This document shows, in pieces, positions 61,101 to 64,000 of a stretch of DNA of 64,000 nt (within the stretch, counting starts at the first letter, position 1; the number at the start of each line of letters is the position of its first letter). Below the pieces are notes generated by a model. That model worked only from the letters and a program-made list of their open reading frames with translations. It did no database searches and was not told the DNA's origin. The stretch lies in NCBI RefSeq assembly GCF_964355755.1, contig NC_092678.1:8714922-8778921 (forward strand), in the 5' to 3' direction. This DNA comes from Antedon mediterranea. Taxonomy: Eukaryota; Echinodermata; Crinoidea; Comatulida; Antedonidae. The position numbers and the translations under genes are program-made.

Positions 61101-62939
61101 ACGTAATATTATATCCCTAAGTATCTTTACTATGTTTAGTTGTATTTGTATATTTAGATTTTGATGAATGTAGCAGTAATCCATGTTTAAACCTTGGCAC
61201 GTGTATTGATAACGTGGATAGCTATACCTGTCAATGTCTCTCTGGGTGGACTGGTGGAAACTGTCAAACAGGTATGTTACCATCTCTTAAGTAAACAATA
61301 GTACAATGAACAGTAATATCAGTGGTGATGTTCCACGAAGTAGTAGCACAGAAACTTTCAAGTTCATTCACACTAATTAACAAATGTATTAGCTATAATG
61401 CTTACGTTTAAGTAATTGTTCTCTAAGCAGCAGCAAGTTTGTCTTGGCAGGCATCTGTTTAAAATGTTGAATAACAAACAAAAATTAAACCAATCATTAC
61501 CATTATTAGAAGAATGTAGAACTTCAAATCCACATCTTGTTTAATCATTCTAGCTTTACCCTACCAAACCTACATAAAACATATTTTGTTCATACATTTC
61601 TGATTATTAACTTTTGTCTACCTTAATAGTTTACCGTATGTACATGTTCATAATTATGGCAATTAGGAATGACCCGAAATAGTACCTGTCCCCATTAAAT
61701 ATTATCCCGTTTATCCGATTCCGAGAATTTCCCATACAGAAAAGATTACAGAAGCTTCCTCTCTGGGTTGATTACAATTGATATCAGATAATCGTTAATG
61801 TTACACTTAAACAATCAGTCTCTTTCTTAATAGAAATCCATAATCATTGATTAATATTATTTTTTTTCTTTAAAACGATTAGACACAAACGTATGTGGTA
61901 GTAACCCGTGCATGAATGCAGGTTCTTGTAGCAGCCAGCAGGATGAGTTCAATTGTACTTGCCTCTCTGGATTTTCTGGCTCAATTTGTGAAATAAGTAA
62001 GAAGGCATCATGCGTTTATCAGAGACACGAATTCGTGAAGATGAACAAATAAAGTTCGAAATATAGAGCACAATGGTTTGCCTCATCTTTTTCGAAGTTT
62101 ATGTTTATTATTATTTTATTATTTATTATAGTAATAAACGTATTAGGGGACCCTCTGACCACTCATCACAATTTGATTTAAATTTATCTATGATAAACAA
62201 ATTGAAACAAAATTCTTTTTTTCTAATATTCAGTATATATTTCATTTGTGTGGACTCAGTAACATTGCTAGCTTAGTTTTTTTTGTAAAGGATTTGCTAC
62301 CGCTTTAATTTAAATATAATTAGATACTGACGAATGTGAAAGCAATCCATGTTATTATAATGGAACCTGTATTGATGGTGTTAACGATTACATATGTCAA
62401 TGTACAAGTGGCTGGACAGGTGTTAATTGCGATCAAGGTATGTATGTTCAATATTCAAATTTCAATTTACATATGACTCCAATACAAGGTCCAAGATTTG
62501 CATTTTTGCCCGAGGTAGGGGCATGTATGCTGGACGATAAACAGTAAAAACAAAAGTTGAGAGATAGGCCTATCATTGAGGCTTGGGCACCATTATACTG
62601 GTGTATATACCAGAAATGGTTTATGCTAGATGATAATTAATTTGATAGATTACTCGTTAAACTATGCACATCATTTTACATATTTATTAATATTTCTTTA
62701 AGATTCTGAGAATCCAACTGTGATATGTCCTAGTGATATTGAACAAAGTTCAGATATAGACCAGACTACAGTGACCTGGAGTGACCCCCCAGTCAGTGAC
62801 AATGTTGATACTGGCCTGTCAGCTATTTGTACTCCACCTTCTGGTTCTCTGTTTGATATTGGCTCAACTGATGTTATTTGTTCTTCTACTGATACTGCAG
62901 GCAATACTGGAAGTTGTGCATTTACACTTACTATAAGTG
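37139..62939 (+). CDS. Second HYR-FTP-EGF4-HYR gene, tandem paralogue, 3' end outside the window
   Basis: Exons: 37139-37214 (signal peptide [20 protein letters not shown]), 43607-43840 (HYR), 44521-44646, 54015-54101 and 55975-56178 (FTP), 56769-56882, 61158-61271, 61883-61996 and 62324-62437 (EGF), 62703-62939 (HYR). All join in phase 1 and stay open. Exon 1 and HYR1 have exactly the same length as in the upstream gene; the third FTP exon is 9 bp shorter, and there is one more EGF exon. Transmembrane and tail exons are not found before 64000, so a membrane anchor is inferred only from the paralogue. Introns carry at least six mobile insertions. Confidence 0.85.
37574..40566. mobile_element. 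3.0 kb fold-back element with subterminal TGTCCATAATAGG repeats
   Basis: Both ends read GGGTTGGTGAAATCTGTCC inward. The inverted arms are about 430 bp (37574-38005 and 40073-40566), each with about seven or eight spaced copies of TGTCCATAATAGG and a shared GAGGGCGCTGTTGTTTGTCC core. The middle 2 kb is AT-rich and non-coding. The two similar short frames in the arms are by-products of the repeat. No clear target duplication is seen. It lies in intron 1 of the second HYR/FTP/EGF gene. Confidence 0.8.
40567..43606. other. Remainder of intron 1, no gene seen
   Basis: AT-rich intronic sequence with scattered AGGCCTA words. The last 80 bp before 43607 resemble the intron end upstream of 27861. Confidence 0.45.
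43607..43840 (+). CDS. HYR domain exon 1 of the second gene
   Basis: 234 bp, same phase and cysteine pattern as 27861-28094. For about the first 200 bp I count only a few differences, including ATT to ATG and AGT to ATG changes. Divergence rises in the last 35 bp ([10 protein letters not shown] against [10 protein letters not shown]). Confidence 0.9.
44521..56178 (+). CDS. FTP domain exons of the second gene
   Basis: Exons 44521-44646 ([24 protein letters not shown]), 54015-54101 ([20 protein letters not shown]) and 55975-56178 ([37 protein letters not shown]). As in the first gene, the RGDCCxxR signature is absent ([13 protein letters not shown]). A 9.4 kb intron full of mobile DNA splits the domain. 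Confidence 0.75.
44811..45155. repeat. Inverted repeat partner of 53582-53669, carrying the MITE
   Basis: CATATTAGTCTAGGACCTGA through TTATATGCATTTAA and TTTAGGAGAGAATAT to GGATAATTTGACC occurs inverted at 53582-53669. The second site has a single uninterrupted TTAA where this one holds the 270 bp MITE, so 53582-53669 serves as an empty site. Confidence 0.7.
44848..45117. mobile_element. TTAA-flanked MITE, copy 2
   Basis: TTAA then AGATGTATTGTCCCCC at the left, GGGACAATACATCT then TTAA at the right. It shares its ends with 128-404. The related sequence at 53582-53669 lacks it, proving insertion into TTAA. Confidence 0.8.
46699..47630. repeat. Tandem duplication of about 468 bp
   Basis: CTGTTTATTTTTAACA, CCTGAGTGACAGTTGACCTG, TCATATTGGGAGAG and GAAAGAAGCTA occur in the same order from 46699 and again from 47168, with a few substitutions and small indels. 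This is a recent direct duplication inside the TIR element. Confidence 0.8.
47780..48898 (-). CDS. Spliced coiled-coil protein gene, 3' portion, inside the TIR element
   Basis: Minus-strand exons: about 48836-48898 ([16 protein letters not shown]), 48585-48636 ([17 protein letters not shown]), 47927-48269 ([60 protein letters not shown]) and 47780-47897 ([18 protein letters not shown], ending KWRKVEE then TAG). Phases match at each join (0, 1, 2). The third exon predicts a coiled coil. The 5' end was not found, since upstream sequence gave no convincing exon. The protein is unrecognised. Its position inside terminal inverted repeats suggests a transposon-encoded or captured gene. A THAP/P-element-type coiled-coil segment is one possibility but cannot be shown. 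Confidence 0.5.
50242..50548 (+). mobile_element. 3' fragment of a LINE inserted in Helitron-like copy D
   Basis: The frame 50242-50460 reads [39 protein letters not shown] and [12 protein letters not shown] then stop, the usual extreme C-terminus of CR1/L2-type reverse transcriptases. It is followed by GCGCATTGAGGC, GCGCTATATCAAGTACC and an ATT repeat tail. Copy A is continuous across this point (AACGAAATATTTC). Confidence 0.8.
51627..54014. other. Intron remainder, no gene seen
   Basis: Mostly AT-rich sequence with a GC-richer patch near 51720-51900. Contains the inverted repeat 53582-53669 and an AT-rich stretch near 53860-53940. No exon-like frames are supported. Confidence 0.45.
54192..55108. 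mobile_element. 917 bp fold-back element with 9 bp target duplications
   Basis: Ends GCGATTTTTT and AAAAAATCGC with inverted arms of about 150 bp (54192-54342 and 54953-55108; shared GTACATAAGTTGGGGACC and TGTGCACCCAAGCGTATAGC). AGACCGGGC occurs immediately outside both ends (54183-54191 and 55109-55117), a perfect 9 bp target duplication. Long arms plus a 9 bp duplication suggest a Mutator-like non-autonomous element. There is no coding capacity. Confidence 0.85.
55118..55974. other. Intron segment, no gene seen
   Basis: AT-rich intronic sequence before the third FTP exon. Short frames on both strands have no support. Confidence 0.4.
56769..62437 (+). CDS. Four EGF-like exons of the second gene
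   Basis: Exons 56769-56882 ([17 protein letters not shown]), 61158-61271 ([16 protein letters not shown]), 61883-61996 ([13 protein letters not shown]) and 62324-62437 ([14 protein letters not shown]), all 114 bp and phase 1-1. The first, third and fourth pair with the three EGF exons of the upstream gene. The second, a calcium-binding type, has no partner there. Confidence 0.9.
57629..60191 (-). mobile_element. Helitron-like element, copy E (long, with internal duplications)
   Basis: Minus-strand 5' end TCTATATATAAATTTACG at 60191 after A; the 3' end is the hairpin ending CTAG at 57629, followed by T. The 5' half matches copy A. The 3' third (57720-58740) differs. A segment starting near 58786 is repeated from about 59621, and a block of about 75 bp (ATCTATCAAAATAGTATTTT and onward) is tandemly doubled at 58947-59085. 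It lies in an intron between EGF exons. Confidence 0.65.
60659..60997 (+). repeat. Minisatellite of GGTAGTTGTCCTAGGG units
   Basis: About twenty degenerate units of 14-18 bp on the pattern GTAGTTGTCCTAGGGG. Units at both ends are the most diverged. It ends directly against a duplicated splice-donor segment at 60998. Confidence 0.9.
60998..61072 (+). repeat. Duplicate of the EGF exon end and splice donor
   Basis: GTCAAACAGGTATGTTACCA to GTTCCACGAAGTAGTAGCAC matches 61263-61347, which is the true end of exon 61158-61271 and its donor. The copy lacks the rest of the exon and is shorter by a small deletion. It could act as a decoy donor. Confidence 0.8.
62703..62939 (+). CDS. HYR domain exon 2 of the second gene
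   Basis: Encodes [58 protein letters not shown] and [11 protein letters not shown], ending in phase 1 at donor 62940. Read-through would stop soon after (NVYFKHCF). Confidence 0.9.
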
Positions 62940-64000
62940 GTAATGTTTACTTTAAACATTGTTTCTGAATGAATATGCAGTTTAGAATGAAAGATCTAGC
63001 ATAAACTTAGGCCGTGTTTCCACTGCCATTAAAAAAATCATCGGTTAAATCTTTTAACCAATCATTTCATTAATATACAAATTATAATTGCCCATGATAA
63101 ATTAGGCCTAATATTACCAAACGCTAAAATTCACAACGCAATTATTTGTGCTTTTGTTTAACAGGTTTAACAGGTATTGAATGAGATTATTTAACAAATA
63201 CCTGGAGCGCGGTTAAAACATTTTTCCACAGAATGTTTATCGAATAATTAATAGTAATAATAATCGGATCCGTTATTTTTGGCTGCGGAAACAATCTCAC
63301 CCGAACAACGTGTTTCATTATTCTATAAACATACATTCCACACTATCTAATGGAATATCTATAATATAATAGCACTAAGCCCAAATGTGTTTCTCTATAC
63401 TAAACATGAGGACGGAAACTGACATTATCTAAATATATTTGGGCCTACACAAACAAAACAAGAACAAAGATACAGATATATAATATTAAACATTTTGCGT
63501 TTTTCAAACATTCATTTTACACTGAGCACTATTTGCATAGACTCTGCAAATTTGTATTTGAAATTGCTTGCTTTTAAAATTAAAACAAAATAGACACTGA
63601 AATATTAAAGAAGAATACAGTATGTCTATTAACTTTATCGTCCTTTTAATATAAATGCTGTATAATGTACCTCTTGGCACAATACATCCATGTATAGATT
63701 TGTGTACTATATTGCTGTACTATTTCTTTGATTCCCGAACCTTAAAATCATTATAAAATGGTTTCCGTCCATTGGACGGGTACCTGCTAGTAAAAATATG
63801 TTAGTATTACTTATACTAGTAAATAAGTATATATTCGACCTGCGACCTGTGCTTTGTTTTTATCTGACGGAGTAATTGAAAAATGAAACGTAGGTTGTTG
63901 CGTGAACCTAAAATCCACCAAAACTATGTTGAGAAATACATTGAGGAAGCGCTTCAAAATTTTGTTTTTAATTGAAATGATTTAACTTGTTCCTGCAGTA
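62940..64000. other. Presumed intron, no exon seen
   Basis: AT-rich. No hydrophobic transmembrane exon like 32455-32539 and no tail exon is visible, so the end of the second HYR/FTP/EGF gene lies beyond the window. Confidence 0.45.

Overview
This is an AT-rich, intron-rich animal genome segment. The coding content is typical of deuterostome marine invertebrates: hyalin-repeat (HYR) domains joined to EGF and fucolectin-type (FTP) modules, and a Roc-COR GTPase flanked by death-fold domains. With the frequent AGGCCTA words this suggests an echinoderm, possibly a sea cucumber. The class is a guess and a hemichordate is not excluded. Nothing bacterial or CRISPR-like is present.

Region 1-20 kb. 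After a TTAA-flanked MITE and a possible promoter and first exon (about 1.17-1.28 kb), a multi-exon ROCO gene runs from about 5.55 to 19.97 kb on the + strand: death-effector-like N-terminus, Roc GTPase, COR, C-terminal death domain. Most splice phases join cleanly. The DED exon has two frame breaks and a COR exon has an indel in an A8 run, so this copy is probably decaying. A 5'-truncated LINE with a long open reverse transcriptase frame lies antisense in one intron, and a Helitron-like copy in another.

Region 20-26 kb. A dead 4.06 kb DNA transposon (21688-25744) has long inverted ends, a TAA duplication at both ends, and fragments of an XPG/FEN-like plus CXC-type cysteine-rich protein.

Region 26.7-64 kb. 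Two tandem paralogous genes on the + strand encode signal peptide - HYR - FTP - EGF(n) - HYR. The first (26757-34040) is complete in frame. It adds a transmembrane exon and has two alternative terminal exons, each giving a tyrosine-bearing cytoplasmic tail (537 or 571 aa). The second (37139-62939) has four EGF exons and runs past the window end. Its introns are swollen by mobile elements: a 3.0 kb fold-back element, a 917 bp fold-back element with 9 bp target duplications, TTAA MITEs, Helitron-like elements with nested insertions, and a 3.8 kb element with short terminal inverted repeats carrying a spliced antisense coiled-coil gene.

The two tandem genes look like cell-surface recognition or signalling proteins and the ROCO gene like a death-domain signalling adaptor. 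No direct functional link between them can be shown from this sequence. All exon boundaries were read by eye from splice consensus, reading frame and phase, without transcript data.
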